Below, piece by piece: positions 32,175 through 39,948 of a stretch of 64,000 bases of DNA; position 1 is the first letter of the stretch, and the number at the start of each line of letters is the position of its first letter. Under the pieces are notes generated by a model. The model did not search any database and had not been told where the DNA came from. It saw nothing but the letters and a program-made list of their open reading frames with translations. The DNA comes from Bryobacterales bacterium (GTDB taxonomy: Bacteria; Acidobacteriota; Terriglobia; Bryobacterales; Bryobacteraceae), in NCBI GenBank assembly GCA_016789905.1, contig JAEUQC010000114.1, positions 1-64,000 on the forward strand, given 5' to 3'. The position numbers were made by a program, and so were the translations under genes.

Positions 32175-33086
32175 ATGATTTCTCGTCGTTCGGTACTCGG
32201 ATCGGTGGCATTGGGCGCGGCAGGCGTACCCGCGCTGGAGGCGACACCATTTACAGGGCGTATTCCCCTGGCGGTTTCCAGCTACAGCTATTGGCATTTC
32301 AAGACCGAAAAGTATCCGATTGAAAAGGTGATTGAGCACGCCGCGACACTTGGGTTCGACGGCGTGGAAATTCTGCACCGGCAGATGGCGGACGAATCAC
32401 CGGCCTACTGCGCGAAGCTGAAAAAGATGGCGTTTGAGCGCGGTTTGTCGTTCCCGATGCTTTCGATTCATCAAGACTTCGTGTCGCCGGACGCAGCGGA
32501 ACGGCAGAAGATGATCGACCACACCGTGCGGTGTTTGCAGTTGGCGGCGCGACTGGGCATTCCATGCGTGCGGCTGAACAGCGGGCGGTGGAAGACGATC
32601 AAATCGTTCGATGATCTGATGAAAGTGAAGGGCGACGAGCCGGCGCTGCCGGGGTACACGGATAAAGACGCCTTTGCGTGGTGCACGGATTCGATCCAGA
32701 AGTGTCTGGGGACGTGCGAAAAAGAGGGCGTGATGCTGGCGCTGGAGAACCACTGGGGCTTGACGACGCGGGTGGACAATCTGTTGACGATTCACAAGGC
32801 GGTGAATTCTCCGTGGCTGGGAATCAACATGGACACGGGGAACTATCCGGGCGACCCGTACGAAGGGATAGGGCGGCTGGCGGGACTGGCGACGATCGTG
32901 CAGGCCAAGACTTATTACGGCGGCGGCGAGTGGTACACGCTGGACCTGGATTACCCACGGATTGCCGGGATATTGCGGAAGGCCGGATTCAAGGGCTGGG
33001 TCTCACTGGAGATGGAGGGGAAGGAAGACCCGGCGACTGCGGTGGCGAAGAGCTACGCGGTGTTGCGGAAGGCGTTTGGGGGCTAG
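32175..33086 (+). CDS. Tat-exported sugar phosphate isomerase/epimerase-like TIM barrel
   Basis: This 303-residue protein begins [16 protein letters not shown], a twin-arginine signal, then an AP endonuclease 2/xylose isomerase-like TIM barrel: [19 protein letters not shown]-like pattern, LHR at metal site, [11 protein letters not shown] with the metal-binding Glu and Asn, [14 protein letters not shown] and LEMEGKEDP. Such proteins isomerise or epimerise sugars or cleave polyols; exported forms are common in Acidobacteria and Planctomycetes. The ATG at 32175 follows an AGAAT-rich leader and gives the Tat signal. Confidence 0.88.
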   Translation: MISRRSVLGSVALGAAGVPALEATPFTGRIPLAVSSYSYWHFKTEKYPIEKVIEHAATLGFDGVEILHRQMADESPAYCAKLKKMAFERGLSFPMLSIHQDFVSPDAAERQKMIDHTVRCLQLAARLGIPCVRLNSGRWKTIKSFDDLMKVKGDEPALPGYTDKDAFAWCTDSIQKCLGTCEKEGVMLALENHWGLTTRVDNLLTIHKAVNSPWLGINMDTGNYPGDPYEGIGRLAGLATIVQAKTYYGGGEWYTLDLDYPRIAGILRKAGFKGWVSLEMEGKEDPATAVAKSYAVLRKAFGG

Positions 33087-33179
33087 GCCGCCGGGCTTGT
33101 TCGCGCTACGGTTGGACAGTACGCAAGTCGCCCGCGGGTGATGACACGCCGCCGGATTGGATGATGACGGCGTGGTCAC

Positions 33180-33410
33180 CAGCGGCGGCGGGGTTGGTAG
33201 AGCCGAGGCGGTTGCAATGTGACATGTTCGGCTTGAGCAATCGTTCCAAACAGGTCCGAAACGGGGAATCGGCGGATGCATTGGACTCGTGGCCCGCGGA
33301 CAAAGAACTGATAGCCGGCTCTGGTTGACCGGCCACCATCGAAGCGGTTGAATGGGCGGCTAGTAGAAAGCCATCAGCCGTTTCGGTGCCGAAATTCTCG
33401 GCATACCAAA
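33180..33410 (-). pseudogene. Degenerate ParE/RelE-like toxin trace
   Basis: On the reverse strand a segment reads YAENFGTETADGFLLAA then AGQPEP, resembling the ParE pattern of helix two followed by LAxxP. After a frameshift the sequence continues FVRGPRVQCIRRFPVSD, resembling the lRxFPV strand of ParE. It is downstream of the ParD-like remnant, the expected order. Several frame breaks and stops rule out function. Confidence 0.35.
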
Positions 33411-33492
33411 CCCATTACGCGGTGAGGTGGCGCCTGGCAGATTCCCGCTTGCGCACCGTCGCCACTAAACCGACTTACGCACTTTCCGTGAT

Positions 33493-33687
33493 TCAATCTG
33501 CCGCGAGGCTTCCGCCCTGGAGCCCTTCCATCCAAAGAGCTTGGAGCCGATCTTGCGCCCTACGCTTTTCTTCGTCTCGAATGAGGTCCCGGACATACTC
33601 GATAACGCTGCTGTATCAGCCTGAGGGTATTTGGCCACCGACGAGGTCCTTGCGTTGGTCCGGAAGCGAGGTGTTCATCGTTCGCAT
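33493..33687 (-). pseudogene. ParD-like antitoxin with in-frame TGA
   Basis: From ATG at 33687 (or 33678) the frame reads MRTMNTSLPDQRKDLVGGQ, IPSG, stop, then YSSVIEYVRDLIRDEEKRRA, QDRLQALWMEGLQGG. This matches the ParD ribbon-helix-helix consensus MNxSLP...V..GrYSSxSEYVRDLIR exactly across a TGA at 33616-33618, where Arg (CGA) is expected. A single C-to-T change would explain it. It is a recently broken antitoxin gene of a ParDE module. Confidence 0.75.
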
Positions 33688-33702
33688 GAGAACGGCCAAC
33701 GT

Positions 33703-33855
33703 CTAAGCCCACTCATAGATTTTGTCCCGGCTACGGTCCTCCAATGAGAGGATGGGCATGGTCGCAGGAAAGCTCTTTGCCCATGTCCGGAAGGCCTCGG
33801 CCTTCTGTGGACCAGTCATTGCACGGGGGCCATTCGCATCTGCCGGTGTGGACAT
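33703..33855 (-). CDS. Possible remnant of a VapB-like antitoxin
   Basis: This 50-codon reading frame on the reverse strand reads QKAEAFRTWAKSFPATMP, ILSLEDRSRDKIYEWA near its end. The W..S...P.LS....SRE.IY pattern resembles small antitoxins paired with PIN toxins. No PIN gene follows; the ParD-like remnant is 15 bases away. It may be inactive. Confidence 0.3.
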   Translation of the reverse strand: MSTPADANGPRAMTGPQKAEAFRTWAKSFPATMPILSLEDRSRDKIYEWA

Positions 33856-34024
33856 TTCCTGTTCCGGTAGCCGCTGCACGTATTCTTCAAGGGATTCGCC
33901 AATGAAGCGGCACTTGCGGTCATAGACTTCCCTGCTTCCAGCGTACTAACTCGATTCTACAAGCAGGCGCTTGCGATGCTGCACGCCATTGGTCTACCGA
34001 ATGCAGCGTGCCGGGGCCCAACGG

Positions 34025-34444
34025 TTAGCTGGACAGTGCTTCCATGGCGCGGCGATATTTGTCGAGGCGGGCGCGATCGCGTTCGGTGATTTCGGGGAGG
34101 CGGGTGAGATCGGAGTTGTCTTCAAGGTCAGCCATTTTCACGAGACGGCCGATGGAGTGGGATTTGGCGCGGAGAACGAACTCTTCGTAGGACTCGGCTT
34201 CGCGGCGGGTGACAGCATCGACACCGGTAACAACAGCTTCAGAGAAGCCTTCGGCGCGGAGGCGATCGAGGGTCCAGCCGCAGTCCTCAACGATATCGTG
34301 GAGCACGGCGGCCATGCGCTCCTCCGGGGTTTGCAGGCGGAGCATGACACGGAGGACGTGGAGAATGTAGGGAGCGCCGGCCTTGTCGATCTGGCCTTCG
34401 TGCGCGGTGGCGGCGAGGGCAATGGCACGTTCGAGGGTACTCAT
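34025..34444 (-). CDS. HD-domain phosphohydrolase (SpoT/MESH1-like)
   Basis: This 139-residue single-domain protein has HD-superfamily motifs of the RelA/SpoT hydrolase type: AHEGQIDKAGAPYILHVLRV (first His), AVLHDIVED (HD) and VKMADLEDN (Asp-x-x-N). Small HD proteins of this type can hydrolyse (p)ppGpp or other nucleotides. Its start overlaps the stop of the symporter gene (ATGA), so it is co-translated with it. The link is not obvious; alarmone or nucleotide clearance is the likeliest role. Confidence 0.85.
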   Translation of the reverse strand: MSTLERAIALAATAHEGQIDKAGAPYILHVLRVMLRLQTPEERMAAVLHDIVEDCGWTLDRLRAEGFSEAVVTGVDAVTRREAESYEEFVLRAKSHSIGRLVKMADLEDNSDLTRLPEITERDRARLDKYRRAMEALSS

Positions 34445-35628
34445 TGGCCAAGTGTATCGCGGGGTTCGGCGACGACGGCGGCGACGGTCATGTGGGCAGT
34501 GACGTTGGCCATGGTTTTGAACATGTCGGGAATGGCGTCGGCGGCGACGAGCAGACCGAGACCTTCGGGCGGGAGGCCTAGCTGTTGATAGAGCGGCAGA
34601 GCGACGAGGAGAGCGCTGCTGGGAATGCCGGGGGCGCTATAGGTAAGCAGCACCGATGTGACGACCATGAGGACTGACTGCGTGGCGGTGAGCGGGATGC
34701 TGTAGAGATAGGCGACGAAGAAGGCGCCTGCGACCTGGGCGACGGTGGCGGTATAACGGAAGACGGAGGCGGCGAGAGGGAGAACGAAACCGGTGATGGC
34801 GGGGCCCTGGCCGAGCGATTCGGCAGCGGCGACTTCAGCGGGGAGGGCGGCGAGCGAGGAGCGGGAGCCGAAGGCGAGTGCCTGCACGGGGACGATGGCT
34901 TTGACCCATTGGAAAAAGCCGACGCGGCCGCGGAGAAGCACGACGACGTACAGGGCGGCGGAGACGATGAGGACGATGGCGCATATGGTGAGGATGTAAT
35001 AGCCAAAGATGCCGGTGACAGCGGCGCCAAGGCGGGCGACCAGGACCATGGCGAGAACGCCGACGCCGTAGGGGCCGAGGCGGAGCATCCAGTGGACGAT
35101 GACGAGCATGGCGTCGTTAACGGCGGCGAGGGCTTGGAGGAGCGTTGCTCGCTTCCCTGCTTCCACGTGACGGAGAGCGGCGCCGAAGAGGAGGGCGAAG
35201 AGGATGAGGGCGAGCAGTTGGCCGGAGGAGGCAGCGGCGAGGATGTTGGAGGGCAGCAAATTGGCGACCCAATCGCCGAAGCCAGGGACGGGGCCTGGGG
35301 CTTTTGCGTCCATCGGGGCGGAGGGCGCGGGGAACCAGCGGAGCACTTGCGGCATGGCGACGGCGGAGAAGCCGGCAGCCATCAACAAAAGCCCGGTGAA
35401 CCAGGCGAAGGCACGGAGGCCGAGAGAGCCGAGGGCACGGGCGTCAAGGCCAGTATTGAGGCCGAGGATGAGTTGGGCCATGACGATGGGGATGACGGTC
35501 ATGCGAACGCCGTTAAACCAAAGCAGGCCGAGGGGTTCGGCGGCGAGGGAGAGACTGGCGGGCAGCAGGGCGCCGGCGGCCATGCCGAGGGCGAGGCCGA
35601 GGAGCATTCCGAAGCTTGCGTGCATCAT
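34441..35628 (-). CDS. Dicarboxylate/amino acid:cation symporter (DAACS/SDF family)
   Basis: This 395-residue protein shows the family hallmarks: N-terminal GLALGMAAGALLP, then VRMTVIPIVMAQLILGL, SRSSLAALPAEV (the serine-rich hairpin), VLPLAASVFRYTATV and the C-terminal substrate/cation region TYSAPGIPSSALLVALPL and DAIPDMFKTMANV. It imports C4-dicarboxylates or acidic/neutral amino acids with protons or sodium. The start is at MMHASFGMLLG (35628); the long open frame upstream is antisense to the sigma factor operon. Linked by overlap to the HD gene. Confidence 0.9.
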   Translation of the reverse strand: MMHASFGMLLGLALGMAAGALLPASLSLAAEPLGLLWFNGVRMTVIPIVMAQLILGLNTGLDARALGSLGLRAFAWFTGLLLMAAGFSAVAMPQVLRWFPAPSAPMDAKAPGPVPGFGDWVANLLPSNILAAASSGQLLALILFALLFGAALRHVEAGKRATLLQALAAVNDAMLVIVHWMLRLGPYGVGVLAMVLVARLGAAVTGIFGYYILTICAIVLIVSAALYVVVLLRGRVGFFQWVKAIVPVQALAFGSRSSLAALPAEVAAAESLGQGPAITGFVLPLAASVFRYTATVAQVAGAFFVAYLYSIPLTATQSVLMVVTSVLLTYSAPGIPSSALLVALPLYQQLGLPPEGLGLLVAADAIPDMFKTMANVTAHMTVAAVVAEPRDTLGQ

Positions 35629-35670
35629 GAGTAGCGTATCCTTTTCCCGTTGAGCCGGTAATATCCAGTT

Positions 35671-36165
35671 GTGGACGACGTCAACTTTGAAATGCTGTAC
35701 CGGGAGCACCGGAATAGCGTCTACAGGTACGCACGGATATTGACGGGATCGCCTGATGCCGGAGAGGACATAACTCAGGAGTGCTTTCTGGCGCTGGCGC
35801 GGGGGAACTTCGAACCGGGCCGGGGGGAGGCGCGGGCCTACCTGTTTGGCGCGGCGCGGCGGTTGGCGTGCAGGCGTTTCCGGAAACTGGAGCGCGAAGT
35901 GGAATTGGAGGAAATGACCGTTTCGCCAGTGCATAGCGACTTGCCAAGAGCGGTGGGGGAGGCCGTGGCCGCGCTGCCGCCGATGCAGAGGGAGGCCGTG
36001 CTGCTGTTTACCTGGGAGGGATTCACGTTGGAAGAGATTGCGGGAATGACGGGCGTGGATACGGGAACGATTAAGTCCCGGCTGGCGCGGGGAAGGGAGA
36101 CGTTGCGCCGGACTCTGGCGGCGTATCGCAGCTATGTGGGAGGGCTGAATGGAACCGTTGCGTGA
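35671..36165 (+). CDS. ECF-type RNA polymerase sigma factor
   Basis: This 164-residue sigma70-family protein has region 2 (MLYREHRNSVYRYARILTGS, then DAGEDITQECFLAL) and region 4 (LPPMQREAVLLFTWEGFTLE, then AGMTGVDTGTIKSRLARGRE). It starts with GTG at 35671. It overlaps a single-membrane-span small protein and a secreted protein, the layout of an ECF sigma with a membrane-bound regulator. Confidence 0.93.
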   Translation: MDDVNFEMLYREHRNSVYRYARILTGSPDAGEDITQECFLALARGNFEPGRGEARAYLFGAARRLACRRFRKLEREVELEEMTVSPVHSDLPRAVGEAVAALPPMQREAVLLFTWEGFTLEEIAGMTGVDTGTIKSRLARGRETLRRTLAAYRSYVGGLNGTVA

Positions 36166-36430
36166 CGATGAATTGGACGTATTGTTGCGGGAGGGCGAGC
36201 CGGATTGGCGGCCGGGCCCTGGGCTGGATGCCGGGGTGCGGGCAGGGCGGCAACGGCCGTGGGAGTGGCTGTGGCGAGGATCCATCCGGGTGCCGGTGCC
36301 GGTGATTCTGGCGCTGCTGCTGGGGTTGCTTTGGTGGCGGAGCAGCCGGCAGGAGACCGACCTGAACCAGTTTCGGCCGGTGGAGCAGTTGGAAATCAAA
36401 CTCTTGAGGAGTGGCGATGCGGCGCGTTAG
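36149..36430 (+). CDS. Small single-span membrane protein, putative anti-sigma factor
   Basis: This 93-residue protein has an acidic N-terminal part (MEPLRDDELDVLLREGEPDW), one membrane helix (IRVPVPVILALLLGLLWW) and a short basic C-terminal end. It overlaps the sigma factor gene by 17 bases. No zinc-binding HxxxCxxC motif of ZAS anti-sigma factors is present. Position and topology suggest it holds or tunes the sigma factor; this is inference. Confidence 0.65.
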   Translation: MEPLRDDELDVLLREGEPDWRPGPGLDAGVRAGRQRPWEWLWRGSIRVPVPVILALLLGLLWWRSSRQETDLNQFRPVEQLEIKLLRSGDAAR

Positions 36431-37226
36431 GACAATCCTGTTACTCAGCATCGGGCTGCTGCGAGCGCAGCAGGTGCATCTGATGGACGGCGTGAACTCG
36501 GTGGAGAACGGTGTGTTCGTGAACTATCGAACACTATTGGAACCGGCGACCGCTGGGGGAACGGTCCCGAGACTCAGCGGGGGCGTCATTACGGCCCGGC
36601 AGTCGATCCACCGGTATGTGGAGGTGGGGGAGTTGGCCTTCGGCTATGACTTGTCAGTGAGGCCTGTGCAGAGCGGACGTGACATCGAGATCCGCATCGG
36701 GCCGTTGACGTTGACGCCGGAAGAGATGGCGCGGTTCAGTCAGAAAAACCTGCGCATGGCTCCTCTGGCTAAGTATCCAAGCGTGACAACCGTGCGATCC
36801 GGATCCACGATTGAGGTGGAAATCCTGCGGCATTCGGGGACCGGGCAACGGGTCTTCGATCTGCTGACACTCACCGTGGAACCAACGCGAATGGCAAGCA
36901 ATTGGGGGCTGCGGCTGGTGGCGCCCGTTGCGATGGCGGGAAAATTGACCGCGAAGTTTCCCGCAACGCTTTCGGGTGATCTGGTGACGGTGCAGGTGCC
37001 GGAGATGGGAGTTCTGACGGTTGGGGTACACGCGCTGCGGGGGCGCGGCTATCAAAGGGTGGGCGAAGTGGACGGCAGCGTGATGCGGGTGCGGTGGGCG
37101 GGGACCGAAATTGAAGTGACTTCGACAGAGAACGTTGTGCCGGGCGGGGGAAAGTGGACGCTGTATGGGCGGTTGACGTCTAAGAACGGCGGCAGTGAAC
37201 TGCAGTTGGGCATCAGCGATTTATAG
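36417..37226 (+). CDS. Exported protein of unknown function in the ECF sigma operon
   Basis: This 269-residue protein has a short signal sequence (RRVRTILLLSIGLLRAQQ) and a beta-rich mature part (LTPEEMARFSQKNLRMAPL, FPATLSGDLVTVQVPEMG, WTLYGRLTSKNGGSEL) with no family I recognise. TTGAGGAG upstream supports the ATG at 36417. It overlaps the small membrane protein gene by 14 bases. As third gene of the sigma operon it may be a periplasmic or cell-surface output or sensor. Confidence 0.65.
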   Translation: MRRVRTILLLSIGLLRAQQVHLMDGVNSVENGVFVNYRTLLEPATAGGTVPRLSGGVITARQSIHRYVEVGELAFGYDLSVRPVQSGRDIEIRIGPLTLTPEEMARFSQKNLRMAPLAKYPSVTTVRSGSTIEVEILRHSGTGQRVFDLLTLTVEPTRMASNWGLRLVAPVAMAGKLTAKFPATLSGDLVTVQVPEMGVLTVGVHALRGRGYQRVGEVDGSVMRVRWAGTEIEVTSTENVVPGGGKWTLYGRLTSKNGGSELQLGISDL

Positions 37227-39008
37227 GGCGACGCGGGAATCGCCGTCGCGGCGGGTGAGGCGTTCCCGGTCGAGGAATTCGAGGAGCGGGATAGCGTACT
37301 TGCGGGAGCAGCCCGTCCAGTCCTTGAACTCGCCGACGGCGAAGGGCTTTCCTTTGTGGGTGGCCAATAGGGCCTTAAGGGCGTCGATGGCGGTGTGGTG
37401 GAAGACGAGATCGGCACTCACGCGGACGAGCTTTTTCTCCTTGAGCAGCGTGGCGAGGAGGATGGCGGCGCGAGTGCCATCGACGCCGCTGGCGGCGAGG
37501 ACCTCCCGCTGGCTGGGGACGGCAAGGCCGCCTTGTTCAAATGCGCTCTCGATTTTGGCGCGGGCGTCCTGTTCGTCCTGTTGCAACTCCACTTTGTGAC
37601 TGGTGAGGCGGACCATGTCGCCTTGGGCGGTGATCTTTTTGTTGCGAGTCAGGAGCGCTTCAAAGAGCGCGGGCGGGGCCTTGGGGATCACCCGGGTGCG
37701 CAGCTCTTCGCGGGGCATGGCGGGTTTGAGCGGGTTGTCCTTGTGGTAGGCAGTAAGGGTCCTTTCGAGCTCGGGATGCTTGGATTCGAGCCAGGCTGAA
37801 TCGACGCACCAGGCGCCGATTTCGACCCCGGCGGTGGCGGGTTCGCCGAGGCGCCAGAGGAGGTCCGCTTTGGAGATGCCGTGAATGGATTCTTTGATCA
37901 GGAGGGCGGCGCGACCGGGGGTGGCGAGGGGTGCGAGACGAGCGACGCGCGACTTGCGGGGCGGATCGATTTCGATGACTTCCCCGCCGCCGATGGTGAT
38001 GACGGGGGAAAATTTGCGGACGATGAAGCGATCGCCGGGGAGTAGAAGAAGGGGTTCGCGGAGGCGGATGCGCGCGAAGCCGTCCGCGAGAGGACGGGCG
38101 CTGCCGACAACCTCCGCAGTGCCAGCATGGAAATGGATTGGCGTGCGGCTGCGGAGGGGTTTGACGCCAGGGAGGAGGGATAACTGGCAATCGAGGACGG
38201 AGACGGGGCGGAGGGCGCCGGGGGTGGTGAGCACCATGCCGCGGGTGAGATCGGTGTGTTCGATGCCGGCGAGATTGACGGCGGTGCGCTGACCGGCGTG
38301 TGCGGCCTTGGCTGGTTTGCCGTGGACCTGGACGCCTCGGACGCGTAGGCGGCGCTGGGCGGGCTGAAGCTCCACTTCCTGTTCGGGCTGGATGGCGCCC
38401 GCGGTGAGCGTGCCGGTGACGACGGCGCCAAAGCCTTTCATGGCGAAGGCACGATCGATGGGCAGGCGGAGGGGCTGGCGGGAGGCGCGGCTGGGAGAGT
38501 TGGCGGCGAGTTTACGAATGGCAAGTTTGAGATCGTCAAGGCCGGCGCCGGTGCGCGCACTGACAGCAAGAATAGGGGCGCCTTCGAGGAACGAACCCGA
38601 GACGAACTCTTCGGCTTCGAGCTTGACGAGTTCGACTATATCGGGGTCTACCGCGTCTGCTTTGGTGATGACGACGATGCCTTGCCTGACGCCGAGGAGG
38701 CGGCAGATGTCGAAGTGCTCGCGAGTTTGGGGCTTGATGGATTCATCGGCGGAGATGACGAGGAGGACAATATCGATACCGGTTACGCCGGCGACCATGG
38801 TTTTGACGAAGCGTTCGTGGCCGGGAACGTCGACGAAGCCGGCGAGGAGGCCGGCGCCGAGGTCGAGATGGGCAAAGCCGAGCTCAATGGAGATGCCGCG
38901 GCGCTTCTCTTCGGCGAGACGATCGGTCTCCATGCCGGTGAGCGCGCCGACGAGAGTGGTTTTTCCGTGATCAATGTGTCCGGCAGTACCGAGGATAATG
39001 GATGACAT
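37221..39008 (-). CDS. selB: Selenocysteine-specific elongation factor SelB
   Basis: This 595-residue GTPase delivers Sec-tRNA to UGA codons that have a SECIS element. It has G1 GHIDHGKTTL, switch region EEKRRGISIELGFAHL, G3 DVPGHERFVK, G4 TKAD and G5 SARTG, three beta-barrel domains and C-terminal winged helices ending FKDWTGCSRKYAIPLLEFLD. The start at 39008 (MSSIILGTAGHIDHG) is the standard N-terminus. No selA, selD or tRNA-Sec was seen in the window. It implies that this organism makes selenoproteins. Confidence 0.95.
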   Translation of the reverse strand: MSSIILGTAGHIDHGKTTLVGALTGMETDRLAEEKRRGISIELGFAHLDLGAGLLAGFVDVPGHERFVKTMVAGVTGIDIVLLVISADESIKPQTREHFDICRLLGVRQGIVVITKADAVDPDIVELVKLEAEEFVSGSFLEGAPILAVSARTGAGLDDLKLAIRKLAANSPSRASRQPLRLPIDRAFAMKGFGAVVTGTLTAGAIQPEQEVELQPAQRRLRVRGVQVHGKPAKAAHAGQRTAVNLAGIEHTDLTRGMVLTTPGALRPVSVLDCQLSLLPGVKPLRSRTPIHFHAGTAEVVGSARPLADGFARIRLREPLLLLPGDRFIVRKFSPVITIGGGEVIEIDPPRKSRVARLAPLATPGRAALLIKESIHGISKADLLWRLGEPATAGVEIGAWCVDSAWLESKHPELERTLTAYHKDNPLKPAMPREELRTRVIPKAPPALFEALLTRNKKITAQGDMVRLTSHKVELQQDEQDARAKIESAFEQGGLAVPSQREVLAASGVDGTRAAILLATLLKEKKLVRVSADLVFHHTAIDALKALLATHKGKPFAVGEFKDWTGCSRKYAIPLLEFLDRERLTRRDGDSRVAL

Positions 39009-39927
39009 GAAGGCGCTAATACTCAGTGCCGCCGCGATCATGATGATCGCGCGAGGCCAAGAGCCGGCGGAGCCGGCGACATTCCAAACGGGCGTTGCAA
39101 GTGTACGGGTGGATGCCCAGGTCTTTGAAGGGACGCGAGCGGTGGCGGGGCTGACCCAAACCGACTTCCTTCTCTACGATAACAACGCGGCGCAAGCGAT
39201 CACCTATTTTGAACAGGAGCGGGAGCCGGTGACGCTGCTGCTGGTGCTGGACGTGAGCGGGAGCATGACGCGATACCTGGAGCAATTGACAGCGGCGAGC
39301 CGGACGGCGATGCAGGGACTGCGGGCGGGCGACCAGGTGGGCGTGATGGTGTTTTCACGGCACGCGAGATTGACGACGCCATTTACGAGTGACCTGGGGC
39401 GTGTGACGGAGGAGTTGAAAACGGCGATACGCGAGCGGGACCTGGGGAGCGGAACGCAGATCAACGCGGCGCTGCAGGAGGCGGCGAAGGTGTTCGCCGA
39501 GAATGGGCCGGCGACGGGGAGGCGGGCGGTGCTGATCGTCACCGACAACTTGGGCGTGAACTATCAGCTTTCCGATGAGACGGTGGTGCGGGCGCTGCAC
39601 GACGCGAACACGGTGTGCAATTCGATTGTGGTGGGGAAGAGCAAGAAGGCGGAGAAGGAGAGCCGGTTCCGGAACCCGGATTTCAGCTACGCCGATGTGT
39701 TTGGGATTTCAGAAGAGACGGGAGGCGACGCCATTAAAAGCGACAAGGCGGGAGAGGCGTTTGGACAGATCCTGGAACGGATTCGGTCGCGCTACAGCCT
39801 GCACTACGGATCGCCCGGGGGAGAGGCGGGAAAGTTCCATCAGATCCGGCTGGAGCTTACGACAACGGCCAAGGCGCGGTATCCGAGAGCGACGATGCGA
39901 TACCGTAAGGGCTATTACTCGCGCTGA
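39007..39927 (+). CDS. Exported VWFA-domain protein
   Basis: This 306-residue protein has a signal peptide (MKALILSAAAIMMIARG), an N-terminal segment of the acidobacterial VWFA-related type (VASVRVDAQVFEGTRAVAGL, TQTDFLLYDNN) and a von Willebrand A domain with metal site LVLDVSGSMTRYLEQL and TDNLGVNYQLSD. VWFA domains bind metal and partner proteins; here probably in the periplasm or at the surface. Its start codon overlaps the divergent selB start codon. It heads a + strand cluster with a carboxylase subunit and a PQQ-propeller protein. Confidence 0.88.
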   Translation: MKALILSAAAIMMIARGQEPAEPATFQTGVASVRVDAQVFEGTRAVAGLTQTDFLLYDNNAAQAITYFEQEREPVTLLLVLDVSGSMTRYLEQLTAASRTAMQGLRAGDQVGVMVFSRHARLTTPFTSDLGRVTEELKTAIRERDLGSGTQINAALQEAAKVFAENGPATGRRAVLIVTDNLGVNYQLSDETVVRALHDANTVCNSIVVGKSKKAEKESRFRNPDFSYADVFGISEETGGDAIKSDKAGEAFGQILERIRSRYSLHYGSPGGEAGKFHQIRLELTTTAKARYPRATMRYRKGYYSR

Positions 39928-39948
39928 TCCTGCTACGCTCTGAAGGGA

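Larger units (their letters stand above)
33087..34024. other. 938-bp region of decayed genes
   Basis: No intact gene is supported over this stretch, the longest gap in the window. On the reverse strand it holds remnants of toxin-antitoxin genes: a ParD-like antitoxin with an in-frame stop (33493-33687), a ParE-like trace (33180-33410) and a small antitoxin-like reading frame (33703-33855). The + strand reading frame at 33386-33706 is antisense to these and not supported. Confidence 0.6.

Noticed and set aside
33493-33687. Selenocysteine codon in the ParD-like frame
   Set aside because: Family consensus has Arg at the site and the neighbouring toxin is decayed, so the TGA is a broken codon.
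33386-33706. Plus-strand 106-residue reading frame
   Set aside because: Antisense to the recognisable ParD-like remnant and with no plausible features.
35629-36399. Reverse extension of the symporter frame
   Set aside because: Antisense to the sigma factor operon; the symporter N-terminus is at 35628.
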